From positions 37,998,551 through 38,062,550 of the forward strand of contig OX365945.1 in assembly GCA_947247005.1 (NCBI GenBank): a stretch of 64,000 nt of DNA, in the 5' to 3' direction. Of this stretch, positions 1 to 13,300 are shown in pieces; position 1 is the first letter of the stretch, and every line of letters starts with the position of its first letter. This DNA is from Spisula solida. Taxonomy: Eukaryota; Mollusca; Bivalvia; Venerida; Mactridae. A program made the position numbers and the translations under genes. Below the pieces are notes generated by a model. That model made no database searches. It was not told the DNA's origin and worked only from the letters and a program-made list of their open reading frames with translations.

Positions 1-318
1 AGTAGTTCATGCACCCCTAATGGTAGCCTCTATTGCATGTACAAGGTTTTCATATTGTCTTATGCTTTATAATTTACATCACATTTAGACCCAATTACAT
101 ATTGAAGTGATTTGACCTTGTGACCTAGTTTTTGACCCTGGATGACCCAATATCGAAATTGACCTAGATTTTATTAAGATGATCATTGTGACATAGCTTC
201 ATAAAGATTAGGTCAAAATTGTGACATCGAGTGACTACACAAGTAATTGTGGACGGACGGACATACAGAAGAAGAGTGATCACAAAAGCTCATTCTGTCA
301 CTTTGTGACAGGTGAGCT
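1..318 (+). mobile_element. Family A pearl-like element, cut by the window edge
   Basis: One core unit, then GGACGGACGGAC and the 3' terminal hairpin (287-318) ending ...CAGGTGAGCT, followed by AAAAAT. The hairpin has arms AGCTCAT and CTGTCAC around a TTT loop; the single arm change gives a T-G wobble rather than a mismatch. Its 5' portion matches the start of the copy at 7831 but the extreme 5' hairpin lies outside the window. It lies downstream of RPS29. Confidence 0.75.
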
Positions 319-883
319 AAAAATTAAAGAGCAGATGGGAAATGTGAGGTTCAAACCTTTGACCTTTTAACTGTGACCTTGCCCTTAAACCAGCCTGGTT
401 GGAATGTGGGTTCTGTATGTCATCTTTACTAGTTACACATTTGGTATCAGTTTCATGCCATTCGGCCCAGGCTTTAAAAAGTTCTGGAGTAGACACGTAA
501 TTCAAGATTCAAACTTTTGACCTTGAATTGTGACCTTGACCCGACATGATTGGGATATGGATTCTGCACGTAGTCTTTATTAGTTACACATTTGATATGA
601 GTTTCATGCAATTCGGCCCAGGCATATAAAAGTTATGGAACAGACATGAAATGTAAGATTAAAACCTTTGACCTTGAATTGTGACCTTGAACCAGCATGG
701 TTGGAATGTGGGTTCTGCACATCCCCTTTATTAGTAACACATTTGGAATGAGTTTCATTCAATTTGGCCCAGGCATTTAAAAGTTAGAGAGCAGACACGA
801 TTTTGTTACGGACGGACGAACGGACACACACACGCACGGACAGAGACCATTCCTATAATCCCCTCCCACTTCGTGGCAGATTA
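319..883 (+). repeat. Tandem-core repeat with GGAC tail (family K)
   Basis: Three to four units of about 153 bp; the TTTGACC phrase recurs near 357, 513 and 667 and CGGCCCAGGC near 462, 614 and 766. It is followed by a GGACGGACGAACGGAC tail and a weaker terminal hairpin (856-883): TAATC...GATTA outside CCAC-TTC-GTGG. The 5' end is lost against the family A copy. Confidence 0.7.
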
Positions 884-1002
884 ATAAACAATCATACTAG
901 ACATTTAAGGAGAATTCAACAGTAAGTGAAAATTCCTCTTTCAGCTTTTCCGTGCATTAATTTCCCCTCCTATGGGCTCGGACCTCTTTTCCCCAAAGTC
1001 AA

Positions 1003-1192
1003 AAGAAACACTGACTCCACATGACCCAATTTCGAACTTGACCTATATTTCATTGAGATACAACTAGTGACCAAGTTTGATGAAGATCAAAGCAAAATAG
1101 AGTGCTAGAGTGTTAACAGTGATAAAAGCTAACGGACGGACGGACAAAAAACAATCATAAAAGCTCACCTTGCCACTTTGTGGCAGGTGAGC
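1003..1192 (+). repeat. Diverged family A fragment with covarying hairpin
   Basis: A single diverged core unit, a GGACGGACGGAC tail and a terminal hairpin at 1163-1192. The inner stem is TGCCAC/GTGGCA where other copies have TGTCAC/GTGACA, a paired change on both arms. Followed by CAAAAAACAATAAC. It ends about 20 bases from the inferred RPS29 poly(A) site. Confidence 0.65.
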
Positions 1193-1214
1193 CAAAAAAC
1201 AATAACAAAGGGTT

Positions 1215-1341
1215 CATTCAGAAAACAGAGTCAGAATTTATTACACCACATATTGTAGTTACAGATCAATAGACAATGTCGTGGTTTCATTCTTGCATAT
1301 CACAAATACTGAATTTGTTCTCTCACTTGACTTCTGCTCAC
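1215..1341 (-). other. RPS29 3' UTR (end estimated)
   Basis: About 125 bases of unique sequence after the stop codon on the minus strand. The cleavage site is inferred to lie some 15-25 bases past the AATAAA at 1242-1237, just before repeat sequence begins near 1196. Confidence 0.6.
1237..1242 (-). terminator. Polyadenylation signal AATAAA of RPS29
   Basis: Canonical AATAAA on the minus strand, about 100 bases after the stop codon, inside a GTGTAATAAATTCTG context. Position and orientation fit the last exon. Confidence 0.7.
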
Positions 1342-1350
1342 TTAATCAAG
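1342..1350 (-). CDS. RPS29: RPS29 exon 3 (coding part: Leu-Asp-stop)
   Basis: Reading the minus strand, TATATTTTACAG is followed directly by CTTGATTAA, giving the canonical C-terminal Leu-Asp and stop in the phase left by exon 2. The motif is short, so on its own it would be weak. The acceptor, the phase, the conserved ending and the downstream AATAAA together make it convincing. Confidence 0.8.
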   Translation of the reverse strand, partial: LD

Positions 1351-4300
1351 CTGTAAAATATAAGATATTGTTTAATACATGGACAAATTAATGTGATTTG
1401 TGCAACCAATAACAAGAAATATCACTGAATGTGAATACCCCCAGATACTGCTACATGTAGACACAGTCACTTAGTATCAGACATCCAAATTATGAGGATA
1501 TGTATATATATACAGGCGTCACAGAGTATATTGCCTGGTGCACAGTATTTGGGCAAATTACAGAAAAACAGGTGTACAAGGCCATAATTTTTTTCCCTTT
1601 TAGTTTTTTTTCGAACGATTTTCTGTATTTATTGCATCAAAGGGTATTTCGGATGTTTCTATGGTTTTCGTTCAATGTCACATCTTCAGAATTTATTATC
1701 AGGCCTTAGAACATGCGAAAAATGGCCATTTTTGCATGTAATGCGTTAGCATCACATTTTTACCCTTTAAACAACATGAACTGTGTTTTGAATATTACTA
1801 AATGTACACTTTATATTAACTTCCCTGCACAGACAAATTCATTCTCTTTCCAATGAGGTATAAACCATAGATTTTGGTAAATTTATTATTGTTCTACATC
1901 AGTTTAAGTAAAAAGGTACTCGTGTACACAGGTCCATTTTGAGAGAGTACTTTATTTATTAAAATGTTGGGTAAAAAATAATTAAAGAGTTTATAGCAAG
2001 ATTTGTTTCATATTTTTATCTGGAAATAATCATTGATTTGAATAAAAATAAAAGCTCCGCGAGTCGCATGTGTCGCCTGACGAAATGCACATTTGTCATG
2101 GAAAATTATCCAGTATAGGGCTACATATCAGACTCACAAGAGTTCTCTAGTCATCTGAACTAAATCGACAAAGCGATGCTCTGGACAAAAAAATGTCCTG
2201 ATAAAATCAATCTGAAGGGAATCATTCAAACACTATACAAGCTAGTGTTATGATTCTTGCGCACTGCACTTCATGTCACAGCAAAGAAACATGCATTCCT
2301 ATTTTTGAGTCATTAACTAGTAACAAAGTTATGCCACGGACAAGAAATGCTTATAAAATCAATCAAAGGGAAAAAATTGAAAAATGGCACAAGGTAGAGC
2401 TACGGTTCTTGTGTACTGCACTTGGACTTTTGGTAAGAAACATGCATACCAAGTTTCAAGTCATTCAACCTCATGGTGACAAAGTTATCCTCCGGACAAG
2501 AAATGCTCAAATTAAATCAATCTAAGGGAAATAATTAAAAAACGATGGAAGGCAGAGTTATGGTTCTTGCGCACTGCATTTCGGCTTATTGCAAGAAACA
2601 TACATACAAAATCTTGAGTCATTTGAACTTAAGGTGACAAAGTTATGCTCCGGACAAGAAATGCTCTAATAAAATCAATCAAAGGGAAATAATTAAAAAA
2701 CTATGACAGGTAGAGTTATGGTTCTTGCGCACTGCACTCCGGCTTATTGCAAGAAACATGCATACCAATTCTTGAGTCATTTGAACGTAAGGTGACAAAG
2801 TTATGCTCCGGACAAGAAATGCTCTAATAAAATCAATCAAAGGGAAATAATTCAAAAACTATGACAGGTAGAGTTATGTTTCTTGCGCAATGCACTCCGG
2901 TTTATTGCAAGAAACATGCCTATCAATTCAAATCAAAAGGACAGTAATTTTGAAATTACAAATTTTGTGGTTCAAAATTTGTTTGTCACAGGAAATCTGT
3001 AACGTCCGTCCCCCCTCTGTATTTACTAAAAAACAACAAATAAATATCTTTAACTGGCATTAATTTATGCATATAATCAGTCTTATTGTAGAACGGCAAA
3101 AAAAAATGATATTATTAAATCAAATGACATTTTTTTAGTGATGAAAAAAAAAATGATGTAACGTCCGTCCCCGTAACGTCCGTCCCCTATTAGACATGGT
3201 TACTTAAAATCACTGTATTATGATTAATTTTGATTTTAAATGAAAGTTTATGTCAAAATCATGCATAGTATTAGTTTCTTTTAAAATTTAGTGATAGTAA
3301 GAATTATTTTTCACAAATGTAATGGTTATTTATACAGGTTTTAGATTTTTTCAATTTTTATTTCACTTTTTTTCTCATTTAATTATAAAAATAGTTGCTA
3401 TAAATCAAGTTACAATATTTTTAATTCTCTTATATTATACTGCCTTATTAGAAAAATGGAACTGCAAACTTCCAAATGGGAATTTATATTAGAAAGATTA
3501 AAATTACATTAATATTCTGAGGGGACGGACGTTACAATTTAAGGGGACGGAAGTTACAAACTTTGAAAGCTGATAGTAATGTATTGTCAGATACTCACAG
3601 TTTGATTTCAGTCATTATTTCAGATAGATGCATACAATAGATCAATTTCAGTAATATTTCAACACTTTTAAGAAGTTTAATACAAAAACATTATTTCACA
3701 TCACACCCTAAATATCAAGCAGAACTTTATTTCTTTATTTTAGTCTCATTCACATATATTCAAATACAATTGCATTATATATCACATAAACATTATTATG
3801 TGACCATTCTAACACAGAATTATAAGAGACTTATAAATATTCACCGCAATAGTACACAATTCATTAAAATGCAACCATATGACTTGTATACACATATTAC
3901 TGATATAATACTTTATAAATAATGGTTTTATTAAAATGATATTATATACATAAATATTTTTAGCATTATTTACTAACATGAAAACTAAGGGATAGTTTTA
4001 AATGTTTGTTAGAAATTCATTTAAATAAGGCACTGAATGTCTAATATAAGTATGTTGTTTAGTTGACTTCCAATTAAAGCATTTTTTAGTTGATGCAAGA
4101 TTTTAATTTCACTAAATGACCCCTAATTATGCAGCTACTGTCTCTAAAACCAGTAATTAGCAGTAAACTAATATACAACCCTTTTCAAGTCTAAGGAGTT
4201 TTATGATCTATTTCCTGCCCCCTGCAGCTTCAGTAAGTTCATAATCAATATAATTCCTTGTAAAAACATAGACAGCTGTCACCAAGTTACATGACCCCTA

Positions 4301-7300
4301 ATTGTGCAGCTACTGTCCCCAAAACCAGTAATTAACAATATACCAATATACAACCCTTTCAAGTCTTAGGAGTTTTATGGTCTATTTCCTGCCTCCTGCA
4401 GCTTCAATAATTGATAATCAATTTCTTGTAAAAACATAGATCCCTGCAAGGATTTGAGCAAGGATTATGCAATATTACCTAATTGAGAGGAGATATTTTA
4501 AAACTGTAAAGATAATTTCACACTGTAGTTTAACTGTGGGTGGGGCTATTAGTCTCTTAGACAGTATTGCTCTGTGCATTATGGGAGGACCTCAATATTG
4601 TTTTATTTGAAAATATTTAAGTATTGTATACTATAGACATACTGATCACATAATAAGCAATTAAGCTGCTTTTAAATATGGTATTGCAACCATGAATGCT
4701 CTAGAAAAACACTGTGTTTATCGGGAAATGTTTCACTAATACTAAATAAGAATGATCAATCTTAAGTGAAATAATTTCTTCAACTTTTATTTAATATCTG
4801 AGTCTGATGTTCCTCTCACTATTTCAAATAAATTAGTTATGAATATTTAATCATTGATCTTATAAGTGGAACATTCCTGTATCACTCACAATATTATATT
4901 AAATGCCTTTTACATAAAATTACTTTTTATAATAATTGGTTATTGCACATTTATATGAGTTGAACTAACTCCGGAATCTAAAATCATAAATAACATGTTT
5001 TGCATAAAAAATGTTTTTGTCATATTTATTTTATCTAAACAATGTGTATCAAATATATAATATGTTATTATGTGCTGAAAAAAGAAGAGAACAAGACGTT
5101 TGTGCGTAACGTCCGTCCCCTTTAAATGTAACGTCCGTCCCCTATTTTCAGGATCATATTTATAGATCATACTTTATTTCAATGGACAAATTATTGAGTA
5201 AACATGTATAACTTTAATACTATGTATTCAATTATTTATCATATTTGTGTTTATGTTTCCTAGAATTTGTGCACAAGTTAACAACAGACAAATATTTTAA
5301 AAAAATATAAAAAAACATAACTCAAATTGGATTGACATGATGATATAACTCATAAAAATCTAAATCTGCAGGAATTTTTTTGTAATTGCTTAAAAGTTGG
5401 TGTCCAGAAAATAATTTATATGGTTTAATTATGAAAAAAACATGTTTATTAAAAAAATATTTGCAGATTTGTATTTCTATGTAACGTCCGTCCCCTAAGC
5501 TGATCAGCCGTACAAAATGCTAAATTTCACAAAAACTATTAACGGGAACGACTTTTTTTAAATTAACCAATAAAATAGATACATGTACTCATGTAAAACA
5601 CTTGATTTGACATAAAAATATTAAACTTTATTTTTTGACCTTGATGCTAACACAATTTGCCCAAATACTGTGCACCAGGCAATATATCTAGTTGAACTTC
5701 AGAACTGAAGAGTCCTACAAAATATGAGCAATTGTGCAGACAAAATAATAGTGAAAATTATTCAGTGACAATAACTCCCTAACAAGAGGGCCCTTCAAAG
5801 GGCCCCAGGTCGCTCACCTGTTATAGCAGTACATGCAAGACCTGTGATTTGACCTAGTGACCTAGTTCTTGGCCCCATATGACACAATATCGCACTTGAC
5901 CTAGATTTTGTTGAGATGATCACTCTGACCAAGTTTCATAAGGATTAGGCCAAAATTGTGACCTCTAGTCACTATACAAGGTTTTTCTATGATTTGACTT
6001 TGTGACCTAGTTTTTGACCCCGGATGACCCATTATCGAACTAGACCTAGATTTTGTTGAGATGATCATTGTGACAAAGTTTCATAAAGATTAGGTCAAAA
6101 TTGTGACCACTAATGACTACACAAGGTTTTTCTATGACTTGACCGTATGACCTAGTTTTAGACCCAAGATGACCCAATATCGAACTTCACCTAGATTTTG
6201 TTGAGATGATCATTGTGACGAAGTTTCATAAAGATTAGGTCAAAATTGTGACCTCTAATGACTACACAAGGTTTTTCTATGATTTGACCTCATGACTTGT
6301 TTTAGACCCAAGATGACCGAATATCGAACTTGACCTAGATTTTGTTGTGATGATCATTTTGACCAAGTTTAATAACGATAAGGTCAAAATTGTGACCTCT
6401 AGTGACTACACAAATTTATTATTTGACCTTGTGACCTAGTTTTTGACTCCGGATGACCCAATATCGAACTTGACCTAGATTTTGTTGAGATGATCATTGT
6501 GACCAGGTTTCATAAAGATTGGGTCAAAACTGTGATCTCTAGTGACTACACAAGGTTTTTCTATGATTAGGCCTTGTGACCTAGTTTTTGAATCCAGATG
6601 ACCCAATATCGAACTTGACCTAGATTTTGTTGTTATGATCATTGTGACTAAGTTTCGTAAAGATCAGGCCAAAACTGTGACCTCTAGTGACTACACAAAG
6701 TGTTTCTATTATTTGACCTTGTGACCTAGTTTTGACCCCGGATGACCCAATATCGAACTTGACCTAGATTTTGTTAAGATGATCATTGTGACCGAGTTTC
6801 ATAAAGATAAGACCAAAATTGTGACCTCTAGTGACTACACAAGTTTTTTCTATGATTTGATCTTGTGACCTAGTTTTTGACCTCGGATGACCCAATATCG
6901 AACTTGACCTAGATTTTGTTGAGATGATCATTGTGACCAAGTTATTTAAAGATTAAGTCAAAATTGTGACATCTAGTGACTACACAAGTTTTTTCTATGA
7001 TTTGATCTTGTGACCTAGTTTTTGACCTCGGATGACCCAATATCGAACTTGACCTAGATTTTGTTGAGATGATCATTGTGACCAAGTTTTATAAAGATTA
7101 AATCAAAATTGTGACCTCAAGTGAATACACAAGGTTTTTCTATGATTTGACCTTGTGACCTAGTTTTTGACCCCGGACGACCCAATATCGAACTTGACCT
7201 AGATTTTGTTGAGATGATCATTGTGACCACGTTTCATAAAAATTAGGCTAAAATTGTGACCTCTAGTGTCTACACAAGCCAATTGTTGACGGACGACGAC

Positions 7301-10300
7301 GGACAAAGAGTGATCACAAAAGCTCACTCTGTCACTTTGTGACGAACGGGTCTGCAAAGGCTGAACGAACGTTCCGAAATCTTCCAGGCAAGTTCACATC
7401 AAAGGCTTAGGTATTTACATTGATGATGATGATAAGGCAGTATGCAAAAGCTGTCTAAATGTATCATTAACTAGCCAATGGAGTGAGAAGACGTTGTTGT
7501 TTGGTGTTACTTAACTTGCTTTTGTCGATATGTGCTAACATATTATTCGTTTATTCGTATGTCTTTATGCACCCTTGTACATGTACGTACACAATTGTTT
7601 CAAAAAGTATGTGATGTTATTAAAGTAAAAAGTCTCTATGGCAGTCTTTGTCTTCATGGCTTATATAACTGCTAATTCGTGGTTCTATCTGTGAATCGCA
7701 CAACCCGACTCGTGGATCGAATCGGATCGGCACTTACCTGACGATCCACAGCCCTAATATGAACCAACTTCGAACTTGACCTAAAGGTCACCAAGATAAA
7801 CATTTTGGCCAAACTTCATGAAGATTTAAACAAGAGGGCCCAAAGGGCCATAGGTCGCTCACCTGTCCTAGTAGTTCATGCACCCCTAATGGTAGCCTCT
7901 ATTGCATGTACAAAGTTTTCATATTGTCTTACGCTTTATAATTTACATCAAATTTAGACCCAATGACAAATTAAAGTGACTACACAAGGTTTTTCTATGA
8001 TTTGACCTTGTGACCTAGTTTTTGACCCCGGATGACCCAATATCGAACTTGACCTAGATTTTGTTGAGGTGATCATTGTGACCAAGTTTCATAAAGATTA
8101 GGCCAAAACTGTGACCTCTAGTGACTACACAAGATTTTTCCATGATTTGACCTTGTGACCTAGTTTATGGCCCCGGATGACCCAATGTCGATCTTGACCT
8201 AGATTTTGTTGATATGATCATTGTGACCAAGTTTCATAAAGATTAGGTCAAAATTGTGACCTCTAGTGACTACACAAGGTTTTTCTATGATTCGACCTTG
8301 TGACCTAGTTTTTGACCCTGGATGACCCAATATCGAACTTGACCTAGATTTTATTCAGATGATAATTGTGACCAAGTTTCATAAAGATTAAGCCCAAATT
8401 GTGACCTCTAGTGACTACACAAGGTTTTTCTATGATTTGACCTTGTGACCTAGTTTTTGACCCGGATGACCCAATATCGAACTTGACCTAGATTTTGTTG
8501 AGATGATCACTGTGACAAAGTTTCATAAAGATTAGGCCAAAATTGTGACCTCTAGTGACTACACAAGGTTTTTCTATGATTTGACCTTGAGTCCTAGTTT
8601 TTGACCCCGGATGACCCAATATCGAACTTGACCTAGATTTTGTTGAGATGATCATTGTGACCAAGTTTCATAATGATTAAGCTAAAACTGTGACCTCTAG
8701 TGTCTACACAAGTAATTGTGGACGGACGGACAGACAGACGGACGGACAGACGGACGGACAGACGGACGGCGGACGAAGAGTGATCACAAAAGCTCACTCT
8801 GTCACTTTGTGACAGGTGAGCTAACAAAAATGTGGCCACCAGAGTGTTAACAAGGGATTCCTATTATATGACCTTTTAACCTAGTTTTTGTCCTAGAATT
8901 GTGTCCAATAGACACGGATTCCCCCTCTAATAGTCGTCATCCGACATCTAATTATGAAGTTGTGCAAATGGAATATGAAATATGAATTTGAAATAAAGTT
9001 TGTAATTGCTTAAATGTGACATTGACCAGAAGACAAGAGCTGGGTATGTGACCTTGAAAGTTTTAACCTCTCGACCTCTTAGTGTGATCCTGACCTTTGC
9101 GCTAGGGACCTGGGTCTTGACAGACTGGCAGGACAGGACAGACAGATAGTTTTTGACCCCACATGACCCAGTTTCTAACTTGACTTAGATTGCATAAGAA
9201 CAAACATTCTGACCCAGTTTCATGAGAATTAAGCCATAATTGTGTCCTCTAATGTCTTCACAAGCTTTTACTAAGATTTAACCTAGTGACCTAGTTTTTG
9301 ACCCCCACATGACCCAGTTTCAAACTTGACCTAGATTGCATAAGGACAAACATTCTGACCAAGTTTCATGACTGTTACCTCAAGGTGCACAAGCAATTGT
9401 GAATGGACGGAGACGAAGAGTGATCACAAAGGCTCACCCTGTCACTATGTGACCAATTGACCTAGTTTTTGACCACACATGACCTGGCCTAGGTCGCTCA
9501 CTTGTCATAGAAGTGCATGCAAGCCCCTATGGTGACCTAAGTAAACATTTATATTTAATGAATAAGATTCTGGAAAATTCAGCCTCTCATGAAGCATTTT
9601 TATGATTTGACCTTGTGACCTAGTTTTTGACCCCCACATGACCCAGTTTCGAACTTGACCTAGATTTCATAGAGACAAACATTGTGACCTAGTTTCAAAT
9701 TCATGAAGATTGGGCCTAAAGTGTAGCCTGGCCTCTACACAAGAAATTGTGGACGGACAAAGATTGATCACAAAAGCTCATCCTATCAGTGACAGGTGAG
9801 CTAAAAACATGCAGGCTGAATAACAATTCAACAATTACAAACCTTCTTAAAGCCAATATCATCAGCATACTCTCTGAAGCAACGTCTGCACATGTTGAGT
9901 CCATACTTTCTGATCAGACCATGTGTATTTTTGCAGACTCGACTGAAAAAGCAAGGTTACAGCTGTTTTAAAACCAGACAATCATAACAAGAGGGCCCAA
10001 AGTGCCATAGGCCGCACACCTGGTCTAGTAGTCTCATGCAGGCTTCTTAATGGTAATCAAGTAAATGCAGCATTTAGTACAGGTTTTCATGTTGTCTTAC
10101 AAAGCTTGTAGTTTACATCACATAAATCATATTGATGTTTAAGCCAAGTTTTGTCTATGATTTGACCTAACGACCCCGGATGACCCAATATCGAACTTCA
10201 CCTAGATTTTGTTGAACAATGGCAATTAAACGATTATCATTTTAGCGAGTTACACAAATCATACTCTTCAAATTCAGAAACAAAGGTCGCACACCTGTCG

Positions 10301-13300
10301 TAGTAGTGCTTGCAAGCCCTGTGATTTGACCTAGTGACCTAGTTCTTTGCCGTATATGACCCAATATTGCATGTGACCTAGATTTTGTTGAGATGATCAT
10401 TATGACCAAGTTTCATAAAGATTAGGCTAAAATGGTAACCTCTAGCTACTACACAAGGTTTTCCTATGATTTTACCTTGTGACCTAGTTTTTTACCCCAA
10501 TTTACCCATTATCAAACTTGACCTAGATTTTGTTGACATGATCATTGTGACCCAGTTCAACCAAGTTTCATACAGATTAGTCCAAAATTGTGACCTCTAG
10601 TGACTACACAAGGTTTTTCTATGATTTGACCTTGTGACCTAGTTTTTGACCCCGGATGACCCAATATCGAACTTGACCTAGATTTTGTTGAGATGATCAT
10701 TGTCACTAAGTTTCTTAAAGATTAGGCCAAAATTGTGACCTCTAGTGACTACACAAGGTTTTCTATGATTTGACCTTGTGACCTTGTACTTTTTGACCCC
10801 CGATGACCCAATATTGAACTTGACCCAGAAATTGTTGACATGATCATTGTGACCAAGTTTCATAAAGATAAAGTTAAAATTGTGACCTCTAGTGACTACA
10901 CAAGGTTTTTCTTTGATTTGACCTTGTGACCTAGATTTTGACCCCGGATGACCCAATATCAAACTTGACCTAGATTTTGTTGAAATGATCATTGTGAATA
11001 GGTTTCATAAAGATTGGGCCAAATTTGTGACCTCTAGTGACTACACAAGGTTTTTCTATGGTTTGGCCTTGTGACCTAGTTTTTGACCCCGGATGACCCA
11101 ATATCAAACTTGACCTAGATTTTGTTGTGATGATCATTGTGACCAAGTTTCATAAAGATTAGGTTAAAATTGTGACCTCTAGTGACTACACAAGGTTAGA
11201 CCTAGATTTGACCCAAGATGACCCAATATTGAACTTTACCTAGATTTTCTTGAGATAATCATTGTGATCAAGTTTCATAAAGATTAGGTTAAAATTGTGA
11301 CCTCTAGTGACTACACAAGGTTAGACCTAGATTTGACCCAAGATGACCCAATATTGAAGTTGACCTAGAATTTGTTGAGATAATCATTGTGACCAAGTTT
11401 CATTAAGATTAGGCCAAAATTGTGACCTCTAGTGACTACACAAGGTTTTTCTATGATTTGACCCTGTGACCTAGTTTTTGACCCCGGATAACCCAATATC
11501 GAACTTGACCTAGATTTTGTTGAGATGATCATTGTGACCAAGTTTCATAATGATTAAGCTAAAACTGTGACCTCTAGTGTCTACACAAGTAATTGTGGAC
11601 GGACGGACGGACGGACGACGGACGAAGGGTGATCACAAAAGCTCGCTCTGTCACTTTGTGACAGGTGAGCTAATAAAAGGCCTCCAAAAAAGCTTGTTCA
11701 CATGGTGATTTTGTTTTCACTTTCAACTTAAAACCTTTGAATTACTATTTGACTTCTACTGAGTAAAGGTTGGGGTTCGTACAGTGAACAAGTGTCTGTG
11801 CAAATTATACAAAAGTAATAGTCAATGGATTTAAGGTTGTACCTTGTCAAGAAGTGCAGATAATTTGGACAAAATGCTTGATAATTGCCTATTCTTGTCA
11901 AATAATACAATTTGTGTATGATCTTTGTTCTTGTGTAGAGGTTGGGGTCACAATAGTGAACAGTATCATCCAGTAAAGTATAAATCCAGGGGTATGTGAT
12001 TTTGGTTGCCAATAAACAGCTTAACCCCAGCATCATGAGGTTGCCAAAAACCGACCTACTGTCATGTAAAATGTCTGATAATCTGATAATGCACTAAAAT
12101 CAAAGCACTGAAAGTATCATGGTGTGGGGTACTGATGCCACTTAATCCAATATCGAATCCAGGTTGTATCATAATTTTATGTCACAGTTCTGATAAGCCC
12201 ACCCTTACTCAAACATTTGTGCTGCTAAGACACAAAGAGAACCAGCAGTTACCTGCAACTTACTAAGTAACTATGCTGAGCATCAATGAAGGGATATTTA
12301 CAAATACCATTTTTAACGACTTGGAGAATTCGACCAGTGTCAAGATAAGTGACTGTTTATTCTCCGTATGACCACGCATGTTAATTAAATGTATATGACA
12401 CTCTATATTAACGTATGTAAAAGGTGTAAACATGGCGTCGCTCACACATATCGATCGGCCGATTAATGCTTTAAAAACAAGTTTTACATTTTATAAAACC
12501 TTTAAGTATTAGCTTTTAAAACAAGCTTTAATGAACAAAATCGATCGAATATTAAATCAATAATTGATGATTTTCGACCGTTGATTGAATTTTTATTTGG
12601 TATAAAACGGGATATTTTAAACTTACTTTTACGCGGAACGGATTCTTACAAGTCGCCGTGGATTTAATAGTAAGGGTATCGTGTTGAATGTTGTCTAAAA
12701 GAGAGACATATATCTCTAGCAACCGCAGATAAACTGATAAGCCCACTGGAATTTACCAATTTTTCAATAGTGCTGGTCTTTATCATCGTATTTGTCCTAT
12801 TTCTGATTCATCAATTGTTATTATTGTGATATATTTAGAAAGCTAATAAATTTATCTTTCCAATGATATAAACTTTATAATGGTTTATTTCCATTATATG
12901 ATACATGAGAGTGATTATGTGCTGTTTTTTTCGAAAAAATATCGAGGCCTGCCGAGTCGCGTATACGGACGCGTGTTTATAAATGTGCATGTTTTCAAAT
13001 TAATATGTTAACCTTGTTTGTGTAAGTATGCAAATTAAAGTTGTATTAACCAATCAGAGAAAAGAATCAGCTACATGTCCGTTCAAGCCACGTTATCCTA
13101 CGAGAAAAAATAAATCCACGAAAAATCGTCAAAGTTGGTGTATTTTTGTGTGAAAAGTGTGTTGCGTAGCATAATGTGGCATATATCATAAAAATCAGCA
13201 AACTTTCTTCTTTAAAATGGTATATGAATCAATTATTTTGATTCAGAAATGATGCTCGCATTCGAGTTCAAAGTTCATAGGTCACGCGTTTTCACCCAGC

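Larger units (their letters stand above)
1527..5686. mobile_element. 4.1-kb terminal-inverted-repeat DNA element, no transposase seen
   Basis: Bases 1527-1559 are the perfect reverse complement of 5654-5686 (33 bp; the inward sequence begins TATATTGCCTGGTGCACAG). A further GTTAGCATCA match lies just inside the right end and about 180 bp inside the left, suggesting longer original inverted repeats broken by an insertion. The flanks are TA-rich, so a target duplication (TA or TATA) cannot be separated from the ends. No protein is recognisable inside; it carries a family C tandem array and a recurrent 15-bp motif. Superfamily unassigned. Confidence 0.75.

Noticed and set aside
7380..7495. A BED-finger exon of a hAT transposase
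   Set aside because: Only a CxxC-like half motif in a short frame; insufficient to call.
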